Source: Candidatus Omnitrophota bacterium
Lineage (GTDB): Bacteria; Omnitrophota; Gorgyraeia; B26-G9
Direction: 5' to 3'
Length of the DNA: 12,531 bases
Assembly (NCBI GenBank): GCA_022013205.1
Contig: JAKLQT010000029.1
Coordinates: 1 to 12,531, forward strand
A program made the translations under genes and the position numbers. Below are positions 5,946 through 12,531 of the stretch, one piece after another. Numbering within the stretch: the first letter of the stretch is position 1; each line of letters begins with the position of its first letter. The notes under the pieces are model-generated. The model ran no database searches. It had not been told where the DNA came from and worked only from the letters and a program-made list of their open reading frames with translations.

Positions 5946-6020
5946 AAAATAGCAAGCATAAAGAAGCAGGTAGCAATACTTTTATTTAATTCTTTACTCG
6001 CTACTCTCTACTTTATTTAG

Positions 6021-6476
6021 TTACCAAATCTTTCCCTTGGCAACCGCTTTGATTAAATCCCTTTTTGTCACAACTCCGGCCACTACTCCTTCCTCAAGAA
6101 CCGCAAGATAGTAATTTTTATTTTCACTCATAATCGTAGCTATTTCTTCGGTTGTGGTCTGCGGTGTTATCGTCTGCGGCTGTACCTGCATTACATCTTT
6201 GAGCTTTGTACCGGTAATTTTTTTAAGCTCTTCTTCTGTCCGCGCCACCCCTATGGGCACAATATTGGCAAATAAGTTCAAAAAAGCCGGCAGATTAACT
6301 TTTTTATCCTGAAATATAAGGTCTTCTTCCGTGGCAATGCCTAAAAAATTCCCGTTTTCATCTATGACCGGCGCGCCGCTTACATTTTCTTTTATTAAAA
6401 AAGAGGCGAATTCACGAATCGCTAACTGCGGTGACACTGATTTAATACTTTTGGTCATGATATCCTTGGCAAGCAT
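6021..6476 (-). CDS. Two-CBS-domain protein
   Basis: This 151-aa protein consists of a tandem pair of CBS domains (a Bateman module) and nothing else. CBS1 covers about residues 1-60 (KDIMT...SGAPVIDENGNFLGIATEEDL). CBS2 covers about 93-148 (LKDVMQ...NYYLAVLEEGVVAGVVTKRDLIKAV). An unusual 30-residue insert (FLNLFANIVPIGVARTEEEL) lies between them. Such modules usually bind adenine nucleotides and regulate a partner. A longer in-frame start at 6531-6533 exists, but AAGGAGG (6481-6487) sits 4 nt before ATG 6474-6476, and MLAKDIM is a normal CBS beginning. The gene precedes the SPFH pair on the same strand with about 110 nt between, so co-regulation is possible but unproven. A TATAAT at 6630-6635 lacks a good -35. 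Confidence 0.92.
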   Translation of the reverse strand: MLAKDIMTKSIKSVSPQLAIREFASFLIKENVSGAPVIDENGNFLGIATEEDLIFQDKKVNLPAFLNLFANIVPIGVARTEEELKKITGTKLKDVMQVQPQTITPQTTTEEIATIMSENKNYYLAVLEEGVVAGVVTKRDLIKAVAKGKIW

Positions 6477-6665
6477 ATATCCTCCTTCAATGAGTAGATA
6501 AGTTATGGGGCAGAGCAAACATAGCTTATACACGCCAATTGAACCCTGCCCTAATTTTTAACAGGGCTTGTTCAGAAAAATAGTGTGGGGTAAATACCAG
6601 TTAACAACTTAGCTTCATAGTTATTCGCTATTATAATTCAGTGTAAACTAAAGGCAGACGCCTTG

Positions 6666-8243
6666 TCAACCTGATTCTTTCAGTACTGATTGACAAAGCA
6701 AGAACCTCACACTCCCCGGTTTTAACAGCGCTTTTTTCAAGAGCTTATAACGAGCTACCATTCCTTCATCAAATAATTCCTCCGGAATAATTAAAAAATG
6801 CGGTTCTTGTATTGCCTTAAAATCATCAATACATTCTGAATAGGCTAACCTTTCAGGGAAAAAACAAAGTGCCGTGTAATATTCAAGTAATCCCACAGTA
6901 TCTCTGGCAACGATCTTATCATCCCAGATTATCCTAACTATAGGCCCGGATATTAAAGCAGTATCATTGAAAAAGTATTTAGTGATTTCTTCAGCATTAT
7001 TTTTTTGCGGCACATGTACCATTGATGTTTTCATGCAATTAAAATCGTTAATCCCATAGGAACAAACAAACAGCTGCAACATACCAATAAATCCCAATCC
7101 TACCCCTAAAAGTTTTTTTATTTCGGATCTTTTAATGCGTGCAATGCCTAAAGCCGAAATCAAAGCAAAAACCGGTAAAATCGCCAAAAGATAGCGTTCT
7201 CTTTTAACTGGTAAAAATGTAAAAAATATCCAGGGGATTATAAGCCAGAGCAGAAATAATCTTTTGTTTTTTAACTTACTTTTTCTCAAAAACATCAAAG
7301 AAAGAATAAATGTGACGGCAAAAATGGGAGAAATATTTTTGATAATTGTTAAAACATAAAATAACAACCATCGACCGCCAGACAAAGAAGCGCGCAGCTG
7401 CCAATCAATCGTCTCAATATTTCCGCTAGAATGCGCGAACAAACTTTTTAATATTAAACCAATATTACTCAACAGCCACCATCCGCAAATAACTGCCGCT
7501 ATCCCCAGACAAATTATCACATTAATACCCCTGTTAAGATAAAGCGTCTTTACTCTGTTAAGCTTGCGTTTCCTTGACTTATATAGACGTATAAAAACCG
7601 GAAGGCTCACATAAAAAAAAGGCACACTTACAAATATTAGATATTGTATTTTTATAAGCGTACCGCAGCCCATAACAATTCCCAGCAAAATGCAAATATA
7701 CCGATTGTGAAAGCTTTTGTTTATAAAAAAAAGCTGCATGCTAAACGCAACTAAAGCACTAAGCGGAAGGTCCAGTCCGAATTTTCGGGAAAGCCCGTAT
7801 ATAGCAGGATACAAAGATACGAAAAAAGCGGCCAGGAATCCTGTCTCTATGTCTGCCATTTGACGGCCGATTGAATATGTAGCAACTACCAGAATACCCA
7901 GATATAGAATATTTGTCATGATTGAAACAAGCGGGCTCATGCCGAATACATTATTGAAAAAAGAGGCGACTAGATACGTAAATGGCGGCCAGCTTACATT
8001 GTCCGAAAATCTGAACAACCAGAATATTCTTTGAATTTTTTCAATACAAGGCAGTGGCATCGAAAAAACATTCTGCATTCCGTAATAAAAACGTAATTGA
8101 CGGGTAAGATGATTGAGAACATCACAACCACTATAGCTATTATCGAAAGAGAGCCAAAGAAGATTATTAATCACATGAAAAGAAAGAAGAGACGCGATAA
8201 AAAGAAAAGTAACCAAAGTCTGTTTTCTAATACTTGCTCGCAT
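6666..8243 (-). CDS. GT39/ArnT-like polytopic membrane glycosyltransferase
   Basis: This 525-aa protein has about ten hydrophobic helices and a C-terminal soluble domain (from about 395). It looks like a GT-C glycosyltransferase (PMT_2/ArnT type) that moves sugars from polyprenyl-phosphate donors outside the membrane. Visible signs are a first-loop acidic residue with a nearby His (D41...H45), WPPFTYL (85-91), FGLDLPLSA (155-163), GTLIKIQYL (194-202) and KRERYLLAILP (347-357). These match the family only loosely. ATG 8241-8243 is preferred over GTG 8259-8261. The promoter at 8273-8302 would start transcription a few bases before the GTG, whereas the ATG has AAGGG 10 nt upstream. The gene is divergent from the pseudouridine synthase gene and paralogous to the glycosyltransferase gene beyond it. 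The acceptor is unknown. Confidence 0.82.
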   Translation of the reverse strand: MRASIRKQTLVTFLFIASLLSFHVINNLLWLSFDNSYSGCDVLNHLTRQLRFYYGMQNVFSMPLPCIEKIQRIFWLFRFSDNVSWPPFTYLVASFFNNVFGMSPLVSIMTNILYLGILVVATYSIGRQMADIETGFLAAFFVSLYPAIYGLSRKFGLDLPLSALVAFSMQLFFINKSFHNRYICILLGIVMGCGTLIKIQYLIFVSVPFFYVSLPVFIRLYKSRKRKLNRVKTLYLNRGINVIICLGIAAVICGWWLLSNIGLILKSLFAHSSGNIETIDWQLRASLSGGRWLLFYVLTIIKNISPIFAVTFILSLMFLRKSKLKNKRLFLLWLIIPWIFFTFLPVKRERYLLAILPVFALISALGIARIKRSEIKKLLGVGLGFIGMLQLFVCSYGINDFNCMKTSMVHVPQKNNAEEITKYFFNDTALISGPIVRIIWDDKIVARDTVGLLEYYTALCFFPERLAYSECIDDFKAIQEPHFLIIPEELFDEGMVARYKLLKKALLKPGSVRFLLCQSVLKESG

Positions 8244-8272
8244 AAAAAGACTACCCTTCACTTTTTTAAAGT

Positions 8273-8302
8273 AATATACTGAAAAAATAGTATCCTTGTC
8301 AA
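8273..8302 (-). promoter_or_regulatory. Promoter of the minus-strand glycosyltransferase gene
   Basis: On the minus strand a perfect TTGACA (8297-8302) is followed by an 18-nt spacer and TATATT (8273-8278). The start is expected near 8266, so the leader would be about 23 nt to ATG 8243. On the plus strand of this divergent gap only a weak TTTAAA-17 nt-TAGTAT pair (8265-8293) is seen for the pseudouridine synthase gene. Confidence 0.58.
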
Positions 8303-8333
8303 TACAATCATTTCATGCTAAGGTATCACTATC

Positions 8334-9041
8334 ATGAAACAGCGCTTAAATAAAATCATCGCTATATCAGGTATTTGTTCACGCCGCAAAGCGGACGAGC
8401 TGATCGCATCAGGCAAGGTAAAGATAAACGGCATTACTGTAACCGCCCTGGGCACACAGGCTGATCTAAGTGAAGACGCTATCATGGTAAACAACCGCCC
8501 TCTTAAAAAGGAAGAAAATGTATACATTTTATTCCACAAGCCTAAAGGATGCATAACCACAACAAAGGACATGTTTGCCGAGAAAACCATATTTGATATC
8601 CTGCCGAAATTTCCCGTACGAGTTTTTCCTGTCGGGCGCTTAGACAAGAACACCGAGGGGCTTCTGATTTTAACAAACGACGGAGACATGACGCAAAAGC
8701 TCCTACATCCAAAGCATGAGATAAAACGGGTCTACGAAGTCTGTGTAAAAGGAACCCTGACGCAAGCAATGGTTGAGAGAATAGAAAAAGGCGGCCTGAA
8801 AATCGAAGACTACAGAACCTCTGCGTGCAACATCAAGATTCTAAGCCGCACAACATTGAAAACACAGTTAACACTTAGCTTACACGAAGGAAAAAAAAGG
8901 GAAATAAGGAAGATCTTTGATACCGTGGGGCATCCGGTTATTAATCTTAAGCGCATTCAATTCGGAAATATCCGCCTGGGAAATCTTGCTAAGGGAAAGT
9001 GGAAGTATATCACAAAAGAGAGTTCCAGAGCAAAATTTTGA
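8334..9041 (+). CDS. RsuA/RluB-type rRNA pseudouridine synthase
   Basis: This 235-aa protein has an N-terminal S4 RNA-binding domain (about 2-58: RLNKIIAISGICSRRKADELI, GKVKING) and a pseudouridine synthase catalytic domain. The nucleophilic aspartate is D104 in GRLDKNTEGLLILTNDG. The family-typical KRVYEV and HEGKKREIRKIFDTVGHPVINLKRIQFG segments follow. It should isomerise a specific uridine of 16S or 23S rRNA. RluB (23S) versus RsuA (16S) cannot be settled from sequence alone, although the GHPVxxLKRIxFGxIxLGxL ending leans toward RluB-like proteins. ATG 8334 has AAGG 10 nt upstream. Its two neighbours are paralogous glycosyltransferases with no evident functional link. No clear terminator follows; a GAAGATTTCTTC mini-hairpin near 9092-9103 is weak. 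Confidence 0.95.
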   Translation: MKQRLNKIIAISGICSRRKADELIASGKVKINGITVTALGTQADLSEDAIMVNNRPLKKEENVYILFHKPKGCITTTKDMFAEKTIFDILPKFPVRVFPVGRLDKNTEGLLILTNDGDMTQKLLHPKHEIKRVYEVCVKGTLTQAMVERIEKGGLKIEDYRTSACNIKILSRTTLKTQLTLSLHEGKKREIRKIFDTVGHPVINLKRIQFGNIRLGNLAKGKWKYITKESSRAKF

Positions 9042-9185
9042 ATTAAAAACAAATAAAGCGGCTTTAGCAAGTTCACTATTCCCTTAATTTTGAAGATTTC
9101 TTCGTTGAAGCTAATTAATAAAAAGTAGTTGTTTTAGGCAAAGGCGAACAAAAACAACAGAAATTTAGCGCAATTGAAAAACCAG

Positions 9186-10886
9186 ATGTTTCTAAACCTA
9201 AAAAATAAAAAAACACAATTATTTTTACTAACTTTTTTGATTTGTTTTCATGTAATAAATAATGTTGGCTGGCTTCTTAGCCATACCCCAAATTATTATT
9301 GTCGGGGAAAGGCCTGGCAAGGACAGCTTAAAGAATATGCCTTTTTAGCTAACAAACTGCAATATGGCCAAGAGCATCACTCTTTCAATAAAGATATGCC
9401 CTTGGCACATAATCTGTTCTTTACAAATACATTTTATCCGCCGCTATATTATTATGCCGTCTTTCTTGTGAAAACTCTGTTTAGTTTTATCTCCCCAAAA
9501 GTTATTCTGCTTACATCCTGTGTATTTTTTATAATACTATTAATTTACTTATACAAATTATCTGAGCTACTGTATCCCGGAAGCGGCTTGTTGTCATCAT
9601 TTATTTGTTCTTTTCTGCCGGTTATGTATGTTAATAGCCGGTTTTTCAACCATGTAACAGCTGTGTGCGCTATGGTCATTGTGAACTTATACTATTTACT
9701 CAAAACGCACGGATTTAGGAAAAGGTGCTTTTCGATAATTCTAGGTTTTAGTTTTGGAATCGCTATGCTTGTTAAATATACATTCTTTGTATTTTTAATC
9801 ACACCCTTGGCTGTAATCATATATAGAACGATAAAACAGGCAAAAAATAAAGAAGAACGGTATAGACTAAAAAATTTGGCCTTATCAGCATCTATGGCAA
9901 CTATTCTCGCAGGAACTTTTTATTTTAATCCTGAAGTCACAGAGAACCTTATCTCAAGAATATTTAATATGAATAAATTTGCAATAGCGGATAATGCTGT
10001 TAATTTCGATTTTTTTGAGCGATTAACTTTTTATTTTCGTTTTTTAATTAAAGAATTTCTTCAAAGCGTAGCAGGAATTTTATTGGCTCCTGCTATAGTT
10101 GTTTTTTTCATCAAAAACACCCCTTACAGGCAACTTTTAAGCCTTACTATTTTTGGCTCCTTGCTGGCGGTTAGCCTAGTCCCGAAATACCCCCCTTTTG
10201 CGGAATATTCTATGGCAATTATTCCATTAATGGCTACGACCGCAAGCATCGGCCTTATCAGCATTAGAATAAATCATACGCATTGCATAAAAATCAAGCA
10301 TCTGGTAATTGCACTATTGATCATAGTATTGACCATCATGTATTATCAGACAGAAGAAGGCAATCCCGCTTTTTGTTTTGATAATACTGATGTAGAAAAA
10401 ATTTTTTGCGATATAGGGAACGAAAAAAACCATGTGGGATATTTTGCTGATGTTTATGATCCGGAATGTTTTATTAGTTTTGAACAATTTTTAGTACTTT
10501 GGAGCTTGAATAAAGCTAAAATTAATAATTTTTTTATTTCTCCTCCTGATTTTTTTAAGAGTTTAGATAAATATAATACGCTGATTTATGTCAGCCGCAC
10601 AGATCAGGACTGGCCTGAGTTTGAAAGGCTTGTCCAGGGGATAGAATTTTTTTGCCGGCAAAAGAACATTGATCTATTCTGGAACGAATTTTCTCCCATA
10701 CAGTTTGACGGGGTAAAATTAATAATATCAAAAAAGCAGCTCCAAGAACTATCAGACATGAAAAAATATTTTATTAAAACAAACCAGGTTAAATTTTTCA
10801 CTAATTACTCGTTAACTGGACCATCAGTTAATATATACGTGTTTAACCGCATAACGATTGATTCAAAAAAATGCCGCAATAAATAA
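9186..10886 (+). CDS. GT39-like polytopic membrane protein, paralog lacking acidic residues of its sister
   Basis: This 566-aa polytopic protein has a C-terminal soluble domain (from about 380). It is related to the minus-strand glycosyltransferase at 6666-8243: both carry FHVINN followed by a WL pair at the end of helix 1, a (W/Y)PP motif before helix 2 (YPPLYYY, 84-90), a GxxxLxKxx segment (GIAMLVKYTF), and a basic-aromatic stretch before a late helix (KYPPFAEYSMAIIP). Where the sister has D41...H45 in the first loop and FGLDLP, this protein reads GKAWQGQ and FFNHVT. It may use another substrate or have lost transfer activity. An in-frame TTG at 9174 is possible; neither start has a Shine-Dalgarno site. 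ATG 9186 gives 20 residues before FHVINN, against 21 in the sister. Confidence 0.78.
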   Translation: MFLNLKNKKTQLFLLTFLICFHVINNVGWLLSHTPNYYCRGKAWQGQLKEYAFLANKLQYGQEHHSFNKDMPLAHNLFFTNTFYPPLYYYAVFLVKTLFSFISPKVILLTSCVFFIILLIYLYKLSELLYPGSGLLSSFICSFLPVMYVNSRFFNHVTAVCAMVIVNLYYLLKTHGFRKRCFSIILGFSFGIAMLVKYTFFVFLITPLAVIIYRTIKQAKNKEERYRLKNLALSASMATILAGTFYFNPEVTENLISRIFNMNKFAIADNAVNFDFFERLTFYFRFLIKEFLQSVAGILLAPAIVVFFIKNTPYRQLLSLTIFGSLLAVSLVPKYPPFAEYSMAIIPLMATTASIGLISIRINHTHCIKIKHLVIALLIIVLTIMYYQTEEGNPAFCFDNTDVEKIFCDIGNEKNHVGYFADVYDPECFISFEQFLVLWSLNKAKINNFFISPPDFFKSLDKYNTLIYVSRTDQDWPEFERLVQGIEFFCRQKNIDLFWNEFSPIQFDGVKLIISKKQLQELSDMKKYFIKTNQVKFFTNYSLTGPSVNIYVFNRITIDSKKCRNK

Positions 10887-11036
10887 AAAACCTATTGTAA
10901 AATTCAAGTTTTTACCTTTTTTGCGCCATCACTTTGGCAAATCAATCTTCCTAATCCTGTATAAAGAGGAGGAGCAACAATCCATAAGCATGAAAAGCAG
11001 TGTTTTTCGCTTACTTGCTTGGATAATGCAAACTCT

Positions 11037-12206
11037 TTAGCGTGTTTGTATCTGATTTGTCTTATATAAAGCAATCTTCACAAAAAATGGCCCGATAATT
11101 TCATAGACGATGGTTGTCGCGGCAATTGCCGTAAATATCATGCCTCCCAGCTCAGGAAAAACGCTTTTGGATATCAAAGCCATGCCCAGGGCAATACCAG
11201 CTTGAGGCATTTGGGCAATACCCATATAGCGTCTTACGTCACGTCCGGCATGAGACAAAGTCGCCCCAAAATAAGTGCCCATACATTTTCCGAACACACG
11301 CACAACAAGATAGACCACGCCAATAAAGCCGACATGCCTGAGCATTTCAATTTCCAGGTTAGCTCCGGCAAGAACAAAAAATATAAGATATATCGGCCAA
11401 TCAACAGTTTGCAGAACTTCAAAAAACCGGAAACTCTCTTTATGCATATTCACAATCACTGTTGATAAAATCATACATGAAAGCAGAACAGAAAGATGAA
11501 AATGCAAAGCAAGGCCGGCAGTGAAAAATATTGTTCCGATCGTATATAACAGCAGGTCCCTTTGATTGCGAATGTGATAAACAAATGTACAAAACATCCA
11601 GCCGATAATACCGCCCATTACCAGCGACAATCCTATTTCCAGCAAAGAACCGATGATCACCTGCGCAATGCTCGTTATCTGATTAAAATGGATCTTTCGG
11701 GCAACAGCCAGGCAAACGGAAAACATAATCAATCCCCAGGCATCATCAATCGCAACAACCCCCATAAGAATATCGGTAAATTTCCCTTTGGCCTTATACT
11801 GCCTGATCACCATTATTAACGCCGCCGGAGCTGTCGCTGTACCGATAGCGCCAAAAATGAGCGCCACATATAAAGGCAGCCCTATCATTAGCATACCGAT
11901 AACAACAAACAGCCATGCCCCAAACGCAGCTAAAACAGAAATCCAAAGAACCTGCTTGCCAATCTGCCGAAAAACCTGAAAGGAAAAACTCTGGCCGATA
12001 CTAAAAGCAATAAAGCTTAAGGCAAAATTAGAGATAATACCAGAGGCTTTAATTATACTTAAAGGCACAAATCCGGCAACATAAGGACCGATAAGTATGC
12101 CCAAAACAAGATAAGCGGTAATCGCCGGGGTCTTTATCTTTTCAGCAATTTTTCCGGATAAAACTCCGAACAATAAAATCAAGCTTATGCCGAGAATTAC
12201 ATTCAT
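11037..12206 (-). CDS. CPA2-type Na+(K+)/H+ antiporter (Kef/NapA family membrane domain)
   Basis: This 389-aa polytopic cation/proton antiporter of the Na_H_Exchanger (CPA2) family has about 12-13 helices. The crossover/ion-site motifs are clear: GTATAPAALIMVIRQY (122-137), with T123 and P127 in the unwound-helix segment, and the double aspartate D154-D155 in AIDDAWG, typical of electrogenic antiporters. R303 and K307 in VRVFGKCMG, plus MPQAGIALG (333-341), complete the family pattern. There is no TrkA-N (RCK) domain at the C-terminus, so it is not a full-length KefB/C. ATG 12204-12206 directly follows the TAA of the upstream CBS-domain gene (no gap), indicating translational coupling; that CBS protein may regulate it. 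The transported ion is unknown. Confidence 0.92.
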   Translation of the reverse strand: MNVILGISLILLFGVLSGKIAEKIKTPAITAYLVLGILIGPYVAGFVPLSIIKASGIISNFALSFIAFSIGQSFSFQVFRQIGKQVLWISVLAAFGAWLFVVIGMLMIGLPLYVALIFGAIGTATAPAALIMVIRQYKAKGKFTDILMGVVAIDDAWGLIMFSVCLAVARKIHFNQITSIAQVIIGSLLEIGLSLVMGGIIGWMFCTFVYHIRNQRDLLLYTIGTIFFTAGLALHFHLSVLLSCMILSTVIVNMHKESFRFFEVLQTVDWPIYLIFFVLAGANLEIEMLRHVGFIGVVYLVVRVFGKCMGTYFGATLSHAGRDVRRYMGIAQMPQAGIALGMALISKSVFPELGGMIFTAIAATTIVYEIIGPFFVKIALYKTNQIQTR

Positions 12207-12531
12207 TTACACAAGTCCTTTTTCTTTAAAAATCTTCATGACTATATCAAAAACACTGATTATCCCCACAAGCTTCTTATCTTTATCCACAACAGGGATT
12301 GCCTCCCTGTTATGCAGCTGCATCAGGTCATAGGCTTTCCTTATATCCTCATCCTGATCTACCTTGACCATTTTTGTGTCCAGAATATCGGCAACGATCA
12401 CCAGCAGCCCCATACCTTCTTCTATATCAACATCAAAGATATTCGCCGGCTCCCGGCTGATCATCGACAAGGGATTGCGCATGAGCAGGTCCTGATGATA
12501 CGGCTTAAATATCTCGAAAAACGACTTGATA
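12207..12531 (-). CDS. CBS-domain protein, C-terminal part (5' end outside window)
   Basis: The minus-strand frame is open from the window edge to TAA 12207-12209 (108 codons visible), so ATG 12480-12482 need not be the start. Upstream residues read IKSFFEIFKPYHQDLL, and they continue into MRNPLSM and EPANIF. The last 55 or so residues form one CBS motif (TKMVKVDQDEDIRKAYDLM ... REAIPVVDKDKKLVGIISVFDIVMKIF). A typical Bateman pair would need a second CBS unit, presumably in the missing N-terminal part. The stop codon is fused to the ATG of the CPA2 antiporter gene, which suggests a nucleotide-sensing regulator of that transporter. The full domain content cannot be judged from here. Confidence 0.85.
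   Translation of the reverse strand, partial: IKSFFEIFKPYHQDLLMRNPLSMISREPANIFDVDIEEGMGLLVIVADILDTKMVKVDQDEDIRKAYDLMQLHNREAIPVVDKDKKLVGIISVFDIVMKIFKEKGLV

Noticed and set aside
6544..6567. Possible terminator or attenuator hairpin (CCCTG/CAGGG or GCCCT/AGGGC) upstream of the CBS-pair gene
   Set aside because: The stems are only 5 bp, mutually exclusive, and have no U-tract on either strand.
8318..8769. Long antisense frames opposite the pseudouridine synthase gene
   Set aside because: They are shadows of a strongly conserved coding sequence, have no recognisable domains and no RBS.
9042..9185. Intergenic stretch before the plus-strand glycosyltransferase, searched for a promoter and terminator
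   Set aside because: Only overlapping mini-hairpins (GAAG/CTTC) and poor -35/-10 matches were found, so nothing was called.
10858..11040. A 60-codon plus-strand frame between the glycosyltransferase and the antiporter, with a GAGGAGG purine tract at about 10966-10976
   Set aside because: It overlaps the end of the real gene. The purine tract is too far (17 nt) from the only downstream ATG, which would give a mere 16-residue peptide. The protein is low-complexity and matches nothing I know.
12480..12482. ATG taken as the start of the right-edge CBS protein
   Set aside because: The frame stays open upstream to the window edge with protein-like residues, so the gene is better called as truncated by the window than as a 91-aa protein.
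1..12531. CRISPR arrays, insertion sequences, long direct repeats, phage or conjugation genes
   Set aside because: I saw no regularly spaced repeats, transposase, integrase or phage proteins on either strand.

Overview
This AT-rich window reads as ordinary chromosome from a Gram-negative-type (two-membrane) bacterium. The supporting evidence is a pair of lipoprotein signal peptides, periplasm-facing thioredoxin and SPFH proteins, GT-C-type membrane glycosyltransferases, TTGACA/TATAAT-like promoters and Shine-Dalgarno sites. I cannot name the species. An uncultured candidate-phylum lineage such as Omnitrophota is only a guess from overall style. Almost every gene is on the minus strand. Only the pseudouridine synthase and one membrane glycosyltransferase are on the plus strand.

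Layout from left to right. A 3'-truncated tRNA-Thr(GGU) lies at the left edge with a strong promoter. Next is a stand-alone CheY-like receiver with its own promoter and probably a TTG start. Then comes a small envelope operon, read right to left: an unrecognised 57-aa two-helix membrane peptide whose ATG sits where its promoter should start transcription (a leaderless candidate), a thioredoxin-like lipoprotein, and a membrane-anchored DUF192 protein. After that is a two-gene operon of pyruvate-type aldolases: a DRE-TIM (HMGL-like) metal lyase followed by a KDPG-aldolase-family enzyme. It is preceded by a perfect 10-bp inverted repeat abutting the ribosome binding site.

The centre holds an overlapping pair of related SPFH/band-7 genes. 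One product is anchored by a transmembrane helix and the other looks like a lipoprotein; the pair ends at a long hairpin. A two-CBS-domain protein gene lies upstream of the pair. Next is a locus with two related GT39/ArnT-like membrane glycosyltransferases flanking an RsuA/RluB-type pseudouridine synthase. The right end carries a CPA2-type Na+(K+)/H+ antiporter gene whose ATG directly abuts the stop codon of a CBS-domain gene that runs off the window.

The most distinctive items are the TM-plus-lipoprotein SPFH pair, the leaderless two-helix peptide in front of the thioredoxin lipoprotein, the pairing of two unrelated aldolase types behind an RBS-adjacent hairpin, and the glycosyltransferase paralog that lacks acidic residues present in its sister. 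No mobile element, CRISPR array or phage feature was seen. No gene-free stretch exceeds about 300 bases.
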